In this document: one piece after another, positions 11,270-20,361 of the stretch | Numbering within the stretch: the first letter of the stretch is position 1 | How the letters are laid out: every line of letters starts with the position of its first letter | Assembly (NCBI GenBank): GCA_900095095.1 | Contig: FMBT01000664.1 | Location: forward strand, 1-27,570 | Length of the DNA: 27,570 bases | Source of the DNA: Fragilariopsis cylindrus CCMP1102 | Taxonomy: Eukaryota; Bacillariophyta; Bacillariophyceae; Bacillariales; Bacillariaceae | Direction of reading: 5' to 3' | Position numbers and translations under genes: made by a program | The notes under the pieces: model-generated | What the model saw: the letters and a program-made list of their open reading frames with translations, nothing else | The model's database searches: none | Told to the model about the DNA's origin: nothing

Positions 11270-13474
11270 TTAAGGTTGATTCTCATGCTTCAAAAGGGTC
11301 TCAAATGCCTCCAACGTTGATTCCCAAATCGCCACTCTTTCGCTGCATGCTTCTTTCATGCTACTAGCAATAGTCTTGATGCTACTATTCCACGTAATTC
11401 TTCGATCGATTGCAATACGATTGATTTCTAACTTGAGGCGAGCACCAATTTCATCAGCTTCACTTACCGCGTCAAGGGCATGGCCATCCATCGATATTGC
11501 GTTTTGCTCTAGCTGACTCAGATGACTCATATGTCCATTAACTTGAAGGTGACGTTGTTGTTGACTCAGGTGCATTGCTCGTGCATCAGCACGACCCCGC
11601 TCCTTGGACTTACGCTGGATGGCTAAACGACGATCATGCATGGCCATCTTCTCGTACCTCACTAGTTTGTATTGTTGAAGAAAACTCTCCATGGATGCGC
11701 TCAATTCCAGCGCAAGACGTTTCGTACGGCGCCCGTGCCTAAGCAGGCCACTCGAAAGTATGTCGAAAAATTTGTAGTCGGCGTCAAGCGTTTTTGACGC
11801 CTTGGATAGCTCCATTCCCAAAATACCAGCTGCATCTCCCTGTTCACGTAGAACTATGACGTTCCCTTCCAATTTCGGGACAGCCTGCGAAACTGCACCA
11901 ATACGTAGACTCTCAGAACTGCATAGACCGAGAAGTTCTGCATCTTCTTCCCATTCGTATGCAGGCGCCGATGATGCTGTCAAATTTGTAGATTCCGCAA
12001 CCTTCATCGATACGCCAGCACCGACAGCTCCAAGACGTGTAAAAGCATTTGACGATACTTCCGGCCAAGCAGTCCCAATATCATCTTGTAATCCAAGGAA
12101 TAGACGCAGAACTTGTGACTGACCCGCTACAGGATGGTTTGCAACTTGATTGATGTACCGTTCAAGTTCCCTGGCACGTTGCACGGCAAATTCGGCGGAC
12201 TGCTGAGTTGATGCTTCTTCTAAAGCCCGTGATGCATGTTTGTCGGGTCTTGGCGGGATGATACAACCGGGACATGTTTGTCTTAGACGGTCTTCTAAAG
12301 CCACAATATGACGAAATCTGCGCCTTACAAGCCATGTTCCTTGGTTCCCTGCTAAGTGCGACGTAATTTGATAGGACCAATATGGTGGACTACTAATTAA
12401 AAAACTTTGAGTTTGAATCAACATGGGTTCAGTGATACGAATATCGACATACAGAGGAGCAACGTCCTGAGGTTTAACAAGAGTGATATTTCGGATTCTT
12501 CCTAAATTCATTTTCTGACTGGAGTTGTGCATTCCCGCGGTTGTAGACGGCTGCACAAAGCCACCAGCATATCCTTGTTGTTGTTGTTGTTGCTGCGGCT
12601 GCTGTTGGGATGGGTGCGGGATTTGCTGTTCTCTTGTACTATAGAAATAGCCACCGTTGTTTTGAACAGCCGGTCTCCCATACTCATTCGAGTTTGCCGT
12701 CCCTATGTTGTTAGTATTTTGGGGTGTATTATGTTCTCTGTAGAACCCTGAATTGTCTTGATTGTTTAGATTCATTGTACTCATTTGACCATTCAGTTGG
12801 CCTTGTGGTGTCATAAGAGCACTTTGCATGATGGCTGACTGCTGTTCATAGGAAGGAACGGAGCTGCCGAGATTCGCCTGGATAGGATCTTGTTTGGGGT
12901 ATGGACTATTTGTATGGATGGATTGCTGCTGCTGCTGCTGCATTTGCACTTGCTGAGCTTCTTGTTTCATCTGCGATTCGACACCTTCGACACCTTCGAC
13001 TCCGTGTTTCTGATTAGTTTCGATTTTTGCGTCTACACCTATATGGTCGTCCTCGTCAACTTCATCGAATAGGCCTCCAGAATTTTCAGATGTAGTTGAT
13101 ACTCCAAGCAGTCCACTCTTGGAGAGTAATGAATCCACAGGCCCAGGAGGCGTTTTTTGGGTGAAAGGAGCAGCAACAGGAGTAACTGAAAAGGGAATTT
13201 CTTTCACTTGCATGGTTGATACTGGTCCATCAGGTGTCTCAGTGTGAGCATTATTTTGTAACTGTGCATACGTTTGGGTTGCCAACGTTTCTGGAGGAAT
13301 ATTTCCAATGTACGCTCCTGGGACTGCTGCTGGAAAAGTCTGAGACGGCTCGTCAATTGCGATGTCGCCAAATAAGTCTTGGTCACTACTTATAGAAGTG
13401 TCGATATTTGCACTATCATCATTACCGCCAAGTTGATCGCCTGTCAATGATGCTAGTAAAGATTGTTTGTCCAT
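11270..13474 (-). CDS. PX-domain sorting nexin (SNX-BAR-like) with polyQ N-terminus
   Basis: A single-exon 734-residue protein; the ATG at 13474 (MDKQSLLASL) is the first in frame. Residues 1-330 are low complexity, with Gln runs coded by CAG/CAA repeats near 12575-12605 and 12920-12945. A PX domain follows at about 338-463: YVDIRITEP, the basic RRRFRHIVALEDRL strand, the PPRPDK loop and RARELERYINQVANHP, the residues that bind phosphatidylinositol 3-phosphate. The C-terminal 250 residues are helical and charged, in the place of a Vps5/BAR dimerisation domain as in SNX1/SNX2. Known family members coat endosomal tubules, often in retromer. PX assignment is firm; the BAR call rests on position and helical character. 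There is no frameshift. Confidence 0.88.
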   Translation of the reverse strand: MDKQSLLASLTGDQLGGNDDSANIDTSISSDQDLFGDIAIDEPSQTFPAAVPGAYIGNIPPETLATQTYAQLQNNAHTETPDGPVSTMQVKEIPFSVTPVAAPFTQKTPPGPVDSLLSKSGLLGVSTTSENSGGLFDEVDEDDHIGVDAKIETNQKHGVEGVEGVESQMKQEAQQVQMQQQQQQSIHTNSPYPKQDPIQANLGSSVPSYEQQSAIMQSALMTPQGQLNGQMSTMNLNNQDNSGFYREHNTPQNTNNIGTANSNEYGRPAVQNNGGYFYSTREQQIPHPSQQQPQQQQQQQGYAGGFVQPSTTAGMHNSSQKMNLGRIRNITLVKPQDVAPLYVDIRITEPMLIQTQSFLISSPPYWSYQITSHLAGNQGTWLVRRRFRHIVALEDRLRQTCPGCIIPPRPDKHASRALEEASTQQSAEFAVQRARELERYINQVANHPVAGQSQVLRLFLGLQDDIGTAWPEVSSNAFTRLGAVGAGVSMKVAESTNLTASSAPAYEWEEDAELLGLCSSESLRIGAVSQAVPKLEGNVIVLREQGDAAGILGMELSKASKTLDADYKFFDILSSGLLRHGRRTKRLALELSASMESFLQQYKLVRYEKMAMHDRRLAIQRKSKERGRADARAMHLSQQQRHLQVNGHMSHLSQLEQNAISMDGHALDAVSEADEIGARLKLEINRIAIDRRITWNSSIKTIASSMKEACSERVAIWESTLEAFETLLKHENQP

Positions 13475-13761
13475 TTTTATAGCTTTCAATTTATAGATGT
13501 GTCAATGTCGGAGGCAGAGTACAAGCACATGCAGAAGGGGAGGTCAATTGCATGTTAATGGTTCTGTAGACAGCAACACGGCACGAAGAAAGAAGTCATC
13601 TACCAAATCATCAATCCAGTTTACTCACCAAAAATCTAACAAACGAAAACGACAAGACTGAACGTACGGGACTGGATTTGATCACGACTCTGTTATACGG
13701 GTCGTGGAGAACGAAATATAATTACTGTACTCTAGATTAATAAATAAATCCTGAAGTGTCT

Positions 13762-13780
13762 GGGGGGGGGGGGGGGGGGG
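13762..13780 (+). repeat. Homopolymer of 19 G
   Basis: It directly abuts the palindrome at 13781. Its length is unlikely to be exact in most sequencing chemistries. Confidence 0.95.
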
Positions 13781-13796
13781 TCATTGAATTCAATGA
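13781..13796. repeat. Perfect 16-bp palindrome TCATTGAATTCAATGA, copy 1
   Basis: The sequence equals its own reverse complement. The same palindrome recurs at 13905-13920 and 15515-15530, with a one-mismatch copy at 15496-15511. Confidence 0.9.
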
Positions 13797-13904
13797 GTTT
13801 CAATTCTGCTGATTTGCCATAACTGCTTGACTTAGACGCCGCCTAAAACAATTCAATGGTAAGGTTAGTACAGTATGTATAACAAAAAAAATGGAAGATG
13901 AAAA

Positions 13905-13920
13905 TCATTGAATTCAATGA
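13905..13920. repeat. Perfect 16-bp palindrome TCATTGAATTCAATGA, copy 2
   Basis: It is preceded by GAAAA. The resulting GAAAATCATTGAATTCAATGA is the reverse complement of sequence at 15510-15530, so the two sites are inverted relative to each other. Confidence 0.9.
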
Positions 13921-14105
13921 GTGCGTGTATTGATTAGATCAGTCGACAAGGAAAAGAGACCCGGCTTCCAATCAAAGACAACCATTAAATTACACTAGCT
14001 AAATTAGAGTAGAACATAATTATAATATTGTGATCATACCTGGAAAAAAATTGTTAATTTTCCATGTTTAATTGGGTTTTTTTTTTGGTGTGCCGATGCT
14101 TAATT

Positions 14106-15030
14106 TCACTCAAACACCCTTATCCCCCAGATAGAACATGGTGTACATAGGATACGTGGCATGAACTGAGTTAATTGATACGGTGCATCTGTTTCTAAGG
14201 TGATAGGACTGGTAGAAAAGAAGTGTCTTTGATCAACACCACTGAAGCAAGACATTAAAAATATTCATCCAAAGAAGCGCATAAGCTCTCCCATCAACAT
14301 TGGATTATGTGCTTGCCCTACTAGTGTTTGACTTGTTTCTTTCACAGGCACATTCTCTAGATAATTGAGAGGAAAGTAGAGTAGAAATATATCAAGCTTT
14401 GTTTGATTGCAAAGATCACTCCTTGAGTAGTTTCAAATCTGTGGATCAACATCAAGATGATGATTAGTTTTTTGATGGCATGTACCGGACCATCCCCATT
14501 CGTGTCCATGTAGATGAGTAGTATTATCAATACAAGCACCACCAGCTGCTATAATGTTTTCCGGTGCAGGTTGATTATCATCATCAACATCTAATCTTTG
14601 ACTACAAGCCAAAGCAATATCTTCACTTCTTGTTGATTGACCCATCTTATCAATCACATATGTGTCAACTTGCTTGTCAAGATCTCCAAGTGGTTTGAGC
14701 ATTAGCAATAATAGGCAGATCCAGTTTCTTATCAAAAAACCCAACAGGTTCTCTCTGAACCTGAACTTTCTCATATTGTTCAGCACAGTAGATTGCTGAT
14801 ATACCAAAAGAAGGATGTGTCACAACAACTTTTAACTTTTGATTTCCTATCGATATTTTTTGTTTCACGGCTCACAACAACACAATCCTTTAATTCTTGT
14901 TTATGTGTCCATCCAGATTTAGGATACTTTGAATTGATTAGTACTCGAGGATGTATGTATTTCAATAGAATGTCAAATCAAGCACCAACACCTCTTTGCT
15001 TGGTGGCACTCTTTTCTTTTTTGGGGGCAT
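14106..15030 (-). pseudogene. Fossil piggyBac-like transposase, N-terminal part
   Basis: Reading down the minus strand from an ATG at 15030 (MPPKKKR) there are transposase-like blocks in shifting frames: HPRVLINSKYPKSGWTHKQE, THPSFGISAIYC, then VDDDNQPAPENI and GHEWGWSG. After an in-frame TGA come TKLDIFLLYFPLNYLE and ELMRFFG, a second TGA, then SGVDQRHF and DAPYQLTQFMPR. The last segments resemble the start of the DDE_Tnp_1_7 (piggyBac) domain, where a helical block leads to a W/F-S-T-x-P-I segment and an L-x-x-F/Y-M-x-R segment. The catalytic aspartates would lie further downstream and are absent. The element is dead and truncated: it has two nonsense codons with no indel nearby and at least two frame changes. 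Family assignment is by remembered motif pattern only. Confidence 0.6.
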
Positions 15031-15489
15031 GATATAGGTTGAGTTGATAGATATTGTACCAATACCATATGATGCAAACACACAAAACCAACAAACTTAT
15101 CAGACATTATGATTGGGAGATGAATGAACATTATGATTGGGAGATGAATGTAAAAGTGATGTTATATTCAAATGTTGGTACAACAGCATCAGAACAGAAG
15201 TTGTATGGTATTTAGATGACATTAGAACAGTTGGCAAGTGTTTCAATTTCGAATTTTTTGAAATATTACAAATGATGGTAAATTAGCGCGTGCCTATCGG
15301 GTAGTTTGTTGTTGACACAAATCAATCACATTTGCCTAAAACGAAAGATAAAATACCAGCTATTACAACTCAATTGAAAAAAGTATTGAATTCAATTAGG
15401 AATGTATCAGCACAGTAGCCCAGGTAGGTATGAATATGAGAAACAATGCCGTTGAGTTCCCGAGAATTTATATTTCCTCTACTCTTCTA
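15031..15489. other. Non-coding part of the fossil element
   Basis: No gene seen. It includes a 24-bp direct duplication (15104-15150) and a weaker palindrome variant, AGTATTGAATTCAATTAGG, near 15383. Confidence 0.5.
15104..15150 (+). repeat. 24-bp direct tandem duplication
   Basis: ACATTATGATTGGGAGATGA begins at 15104 and again at 15128, with 23 of 24 positions shared before the copies diverge. Confidence 0.9.
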
Positions 15490-15536
15490 GTAAGGTCACT
15501 GAATTCAATGATTTTCATTGAATTCAATGATCTTAC
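15490..15536. repeat. 47-nt inverted repeat built from two palindromes
   Basis: Arms 15490-15511 and 15515-15536 are reverse complements with a 3-nt spacer and two mismatches, and each arm contains the 16-bp palindrome (one copy carries C for T). It probably marks the right end of the fossil transposon, mirroring 13781-13920. Confidence 0.85.
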
Positions 15537-15819
15537 CTGACTAGCCAATATTTTCCATCTCGCATCAAAAAACACTAGATACCATATCAAGTAAATGGTT
15601 TCTCTTTTGATTTCATCACAAAGACATTGTTACAGTTTTCCTCCTAGCCTACCCATTATAGTCAAGAAATCAACAAAGTCTAGGTTACAGATGATTATTA
15701 GCAATCCACATCAATTCATATTCCAAAAACTATTCCTTTTCATTTTTTCATGGATAGAAAAGAGAGAAAATTCTTCTACCGTATTTGTCAGCTTGAACTA
15801 TATTCAGTATGGACTTACC

Positions 15820-15837
15820 TTTAAGGTGGTATCATCA
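15820..15837 (+). repeat. Left terminal inverted repeat
   Basis: TTTAAGGTGGTATCATCA, a perfect reverse complement of 25480-25497. No other copy was seen in the window. Confidence 0.8.
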
Positions 15838-16099
15838 CGAATCCTTCGATATGGTGCGCGATGAGTCCAAAAATCACGGAATTTGGAATTTCACCCCCAT
15901 CGATTATCACCGTCTTTGATATCCTTTTTTTTTTAATAAATCCTGTATATTCGTGTTTTTTTTTTGCGATTCCCTTTCTGTAGGTGTTCTCTTGTAACAG
16001 TAAAATAACGCCCACCCAATTTTTTGTACTAAGTACCATACAAAAACGTTGACCGAACCCCGAATAAAGTCCGACGAGCATCTCTTCCCAAGAGTTAAT

Positions 16100-16327
16100 A
16101 TGCAATATCACACCACGGTGTATTCACCCGATCCCAGTGTTTTTTATTTTACCCTAACTAACAACACTGGAACGGAAGATGATTCTGGTATCACTACCGG
16201 TTTCAAACCAGACAAATTCAGTTCTGTTCACTGTTACATCGACAACCATATGGACAATAGTTGTAATCCACCAATGGCAGATATCACTAGGGTTTTTCCC
16301 AAAAAGGTCCAGAATAATCGTTCGTGA
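16100..16327 (+). CDS. Possible small protein, 75 residues, unrecognised
   Basis: The open frame starts at ATG 16100 (MQYHTTVYSP) and is protein-like in composition: Thr/Asp/Pro-rich, with HCYIDNHMDNSCNPP near the end and a basic tail. It is the first plus-strand frame inside the left terminal repeat. An overlapping 96-codon minus-strand frame (15821-16111) starts in the repeat and reads low-complexity T-runs, so it was not preferred. No family recognised, and it could be a chance frame. Confidence 0.25.
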   Translation: MQYHTTVYSPDPSVFYFTLTNNTGTEDDSGITTGFKPDKFSSVHCYIDNHMDNSCNPPMADITRVFPKKVQNNRS

Positions 16328-16451
16328 TTGTAACTAAATAAGACACTAGTATACATTTTAAGAAACATTTCATTTATTACTATACTATGGCTATTCGTAT
16401 TAGTTGGATTTATTTTATTAAAACTATTACCTATCATTTATATTGCATCGA

Positions 16452-17031
16452 CTAAATTACGGTGTATGATGCGACTATCTCGTTTCGTGCTTCATCAGGC
16501 AACTCGCTCATTGGAATCTGTACTTTGTCAGGCCATGTCATTGTGCTGGTACAACCAATGGTGTTCATGCAGTCATCGTAACCATCACGAATATCGAATG
16601 GCACACGATGAGGACTCCATTCGTTGGCAAAATGAAGCACGTTGCTACACCATTTTGCCACGTTTTTGTAGTATACTTTCTTTCCAACATTTCCATCTTC
16701 AAATTCTTTGTTCAATGCGGCGATTTCTCTTTTCAAAGTAATGCAATTATCGTTGTACCGAAAAGATTCATTCGGGGAGGTGAACATCATGATACCCATT
16801 TCACCCTGTTGCATCGTCACCATGGTCAGTCCACCCGATTTTAAATCGTTGATGGTGGACTGGTCTAAGGAGTAATAAGACGTATTCATGATGAGATTAC
16901 TGTCTGTTTTTATGTTTTGTCCTAAATATCCAGTCAAAACACCTTTGGTATGGATTGCTACATGTGGGATTTGACCAGGGTGAAGAACACAAGACCAGGT
17001 TGAAGTACACAGGATCTACGCTTACCACCAT
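16452..17031 (-). CDS. Unrecognised protein of about 192 residues, one frameshift
   Basis: An ATG at 17031 (MVVSVDPVYF) opens a frame that joins the long open frame 16452-16937 if one base is dropped from the C run read at 16978-16980. The joined protein has SPGQIPHVAIHTKG at the junction, then YYSLDQSTINDLKSGG, GEMGIMMFTSPNESF and a Cys/Trp-bearing C-terminal half with KWCSNVLHF and DDCMNTIGCTS. No signal peptide, membrane segment or known domain was seen. It is transcribed away from the 17491 gene, from which it is 459 bp distant, so the two may share a promoter region. Function unknown. Confidence 0.5.
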
Positions 17032-17490
17032 AGGTCTGACGTCGACGCAGTACTGTACACAATGTTAGTAGTGTGTGGATCGTTACTCCTCCAGTTATTA
17101 TTATAACATCTTTCAACGGTTTTTCACCGTGTGAACAAAAATAACCGACTGGCGCGCCATATTATCGTTTGTGACACAACCTCCACGATATATATTGTAA
17201 CCATTCATTCATCCCGTACTGAAAAATAAAAAACGGTTGACATCATAAACCCATCACTCCGTTTCTTTTTGAAAACCAAATTCGTAAACCACTCCGATAC
17301 TGGCTGTTACGACAACTCATGGGTATTTTCCATGGACTGTTTCCTACTTCCTTCATCGTAGTTCTCCTCCTAATTCCTTTTTCTCACAATCTCAAAAAGA
17401 ACAACATTCGAAAGCCTCCTTTCGATTGTCTCATATTCCACTAATCATATAATTCATTTGAGTTTTCAACTACTGCGTTTTTCAATAACC
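17032..17490. other. Divergent intergenic region inside the candidate transposon
   Basis: Likely promoters for the 16452-17031 and 17491-19974 genes. It contains TACTGTA (17051-17057) and an AscI-like GGCGCGCC within ACTGGCGCGCCAT (about 17150). No gene seen. Confidence 0.5.
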
Positions 17491-19974
17491 ATGTCCATCC
17501 TTCACGATGCTGCAGCATCAGCATCATATCCACCTCCCGATCTTCATGATTTGGTAAAGGCTATGAATGATGAAGAGCGAACTACCGAATTGGCGACATT
17601 CGATACCGATTTCAAATTATTTTGGAAGAGTGACAATCATCTTCCTTTATCACAAAGGTTGGATAAATATAGTCAGCAACAGTTCTTGGACCATTTTAAT
17701 AGAAAAATTTCCAACATTGGCTAGTATGGAAGGAATTGTACTAGAAGCGGGTGTGGACCAAATCAACGAACTTCAACCGGGGGACATCTCACCCTTAGCC
17801 AGCGACAACGACGATTATTTTTTGAAATTCGTGGCTGTTATAGGAGATTTCACCATCAAATTCAGCAAAGAGTTGGACGAGATGATATCACATCTAGAAG
17901 AAGAAGAGGTGTTGTCGAACGAGATACTTGCATCGAGAGATGTACTAACAATCTTGGTACACAGTTTTCCTTACCTATCTGTAGCCCCAGCGGCACACCT
18001 TGAACTGCAACGGTTATTCCTTGTTCAAATTCGACATCACTTCGGAACCAACATCCTCGAGTCTCGCGGCGGTTTGATCTTTCACCTGGTTGAAATTTTT
18101 ACCGGGTGTCATTGTCACCATGCATATAACAACTCCGACAAAATGTTTGACAAAGGCATGACCCTTTTGAAAAACAATTTATCGATTGGAATGACATTTG
18201 TTGCTTGTGGTTCATTTGTCGATATGTTCGTTGAAAAAGGATTTTTAGAATTAAACAAGTCGGCAGTGGATGGAGTCGAATGGATTAAGGTTCCCGAGGG
18301 AATGCTTGGAGAAGATTCATCCCTTATTTTACCGCCTGTACCTGCTGTACCCGCTGTACAAAAGCGAAAGAAGGTTGCTTTTGCTGCGTTAAATCAAGGT
18401 GATAATCAACTAGGTCCGATTTTTGCCCTATCACAATCTGATCATACTCAAATTCAACCAGGTCAGAATTTGGGACCGAGACGAAGTGAAAGAATTCTGA
18501 TATCTCAACAGAAGAAACCTCCAACCCAATCAGTGGAGGTAGCACATCACTCATCAGATGAAGATGATTCGGTAAGTAAATCGGACAGTGTTTCGATATA
18601 CGACCCGGGTGATGATACACTTGATCCGGATGAACCAATGGTACAGAATGATGGTGATGATAACATTGAGGCTGCAGGCATACCAGACAACGGAGAATGG
18701 AGTGAACAGAATTATACGGATGACGGTTTGTGGACTGAGAAAGGATTCAGTGCGTCACTGCGTGAATATAGGCCAAAGAGAACCTGGACTACACCCGCCG
18801 CATGTATGGCTGGCCAACAACGAAAAAAACTGAAAGCGAATGTGGAAACTATGACGAACGTCTTCGACAGATACAGTCAGCGTCCTGGTATGGAGTTTCC
18901 ATCACAAGAATTTATACTTCTACAAATTACCGACATCAATGGGGTTGGACACAAATACGAACCATTATGCCGAAGAAAAAAACAGCCGCGATGGCATATG
19001 GTCGACCCAAGGCCTTAGATGAGTTTAAAAGGTATTTGGAAAGTGAAACCAACGGAGAAAATAATTATGTCAATCACACGGCAACCGACATAGATGAACT
19101 CACCCATTTTTGGAGAACAAATGAAGCAGGAAAAACTGTTAATGAAGATGCGGACGATCCGGACGATCTGGAAGATGCGGAGGATCTGGTCGATTTAAAT
19201 GCCACGACGAACGCACCAACTGCTAACAGTGAGGAAACAGTCATTGAACTACAACATGCGACGGGGTTGGAAGTCGCTGGGGTTGAATCCGACGGGCAAC
19301 TAAATTTAAATGACAAAACGAACGAACCACCTGCTCACGGTGAGAAAACAGGTCAGGCCAACGCAGAGGATGCTGCTAATGATGCGGGGTTGAATGTCGC
19401 ACAGGGCAGAAACAATACATCTGCCGAAACAGGTATCAGCAACTCAGGAAATTTGACCGCCGCGACGAACGGATCAACTGTTGACGATGCGGAAACAGCA
19501 ACTAGCGGACAACAACATTCGACGGGGTTGAAAGTCGGTGAGGGTGACAACAACACCTCCGCCGAATCGTCTGCGGTAGTAGTGACGACGGGTACCCGCA
19601 AGAGCAACAGCGACGAAATCAAAGAAATATTACAACTATTTAATTTAAATGCCACAACGAACGGATCAACTGTTGACGATGCGGAAACAGCAACTAGCGA
19701 ACAACAACATTCGACGGGGTCGAATGTCGCAAGGGGCGGAAACAATCAACATTTGACGGTGAAAGCGCTATTGAGCGCACGCAATAGTGCTCGCACCACC
19801 GGCACTGTAAATGGTAGCGCTAGTGGTAATAGTAGTGATAATAGAATAGGTGCTGATAACAACAACAATAATGAAAAGAAGAAGAAAAAGAAGAAAAAGA
19901 AGAAAAAGGAGGAAAAGGAGAAAAAGGAGAAAAAGAATAGAAAAGTAAATCAATCAACGCCTATGTTGACATGA
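17491..19974 (+). CDS. Unrecognised 827-residue accessory protein of the candidate transposon
   Basis: Three open frames join at two homopolymers: one A too many in the A5 run at 17703-17707 and one too few in the A7 run at 18976-18982. The joined protein starts MSILHDAAAS. Residues 1-270 look globular, with an acidic helix LDEMISHLEEEE and a His/Cys segment, FTGCHCHHAY. Then come VPAVPAVQKRKK, a basic GPRRSERIL and long acidic stretches. A second compact region holds REYRPKRTW, RKKLKA and AYGRPKALDEF. From about residue 570 it is Asn/Thr/Ala-rich repeat sequence, ending in a Lys/Glu tail (19873-19940). The basic clusters suggest a nuclear or nucleic-acid-binding protein. GPRRSERI resembles short linkers of retroelement polyproteins, but no integrase, reverse transcriptase or protease was found. 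Function unknown. Confidence 0.65.
19465..19719 (+). repeat. Near-identical 63-nt coding repeat, 192 bp apart
   Basis: Bases 19465-19527 and 19657-19719 differ at one position and encode TNGSTVDDAETATSGQQHST (G or E at one site). A more diverged copy lies at about 19205-19267 (TNAPTANSEETV). This indicates recent intragenic duplication. Confidence 0.9.
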
Positions 19975-20361
19975 GTACACTGAAACATCGTTTACGGATA
20001 GGATCGGAACAGTAATTATTGGAACATAGCAATTGAGTTTATACAACCTGGTGGATGTCATCACCACCAAGCTCGCTCCTATACAATCAACACGGTCAGA
20101 ATTCACATAGGTTAAAAGTTACTTGGTTTATGCACAAACCAACCAAGTATGCCTATTATACAACTAACTAATAAAGAAAGTAGAACTAGATTTTATTACA
20201 AATATAGTTCTCTTTTATTATCTTTCTTCTGTGTTGCTTTTTTTGCTTAATCTTTTTTTCTTTTTTACCAGTGGTTTATTCATCGTCGTTCATTACATTT
20301 ACTCATCAATCTCAATCGGTTACTGTTTTCACATTTCAATCATCCTCAATTTCTCTTATGT
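19975..20361. other. Convergent 3' region inside the candidate transposon
   Basis: No gene seen. ACTTGGTT (20121-20128) and AACCAAGT (20141-20148) form a perfect hairpin stem and may mark a transcript end. The rest is T-rich. Confidence 0.55.

Larger units (their letters stand above)
13475..14105. other. Sorting nexin promoter region and left flank of fossil transposon
   Basis: No gene seen. It holds a 19-G homopolymer (13762-13780), two copies of a perfect 16-bp palindrome (13781, 13905), TACTGTA at 13723 and its complement at 13869. The region right of 13780 probably belongs to the fossil transposon. Confidence 0.6.

Noticed and set aside
15821..16111. 96-codon minus-strand open frame ending in the left terminal repeat
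   Set aside because: It reads poly-T tracts as Lys runs and has no recognisable feature.
18460..18500. Retroelement polyprotein, suggested by GPRRSERI
   Set aside because: No reverse transcriptase, RNase H, integrase or protease motif was found in any frame nearby.
19074..19745. Ser/Val-rich open frames on the minus strand opposite the 827-residue gene
   Set aside because: They mirror the Ala/Thr/Asp repeats of the plus-strand gene in an antisense frame.
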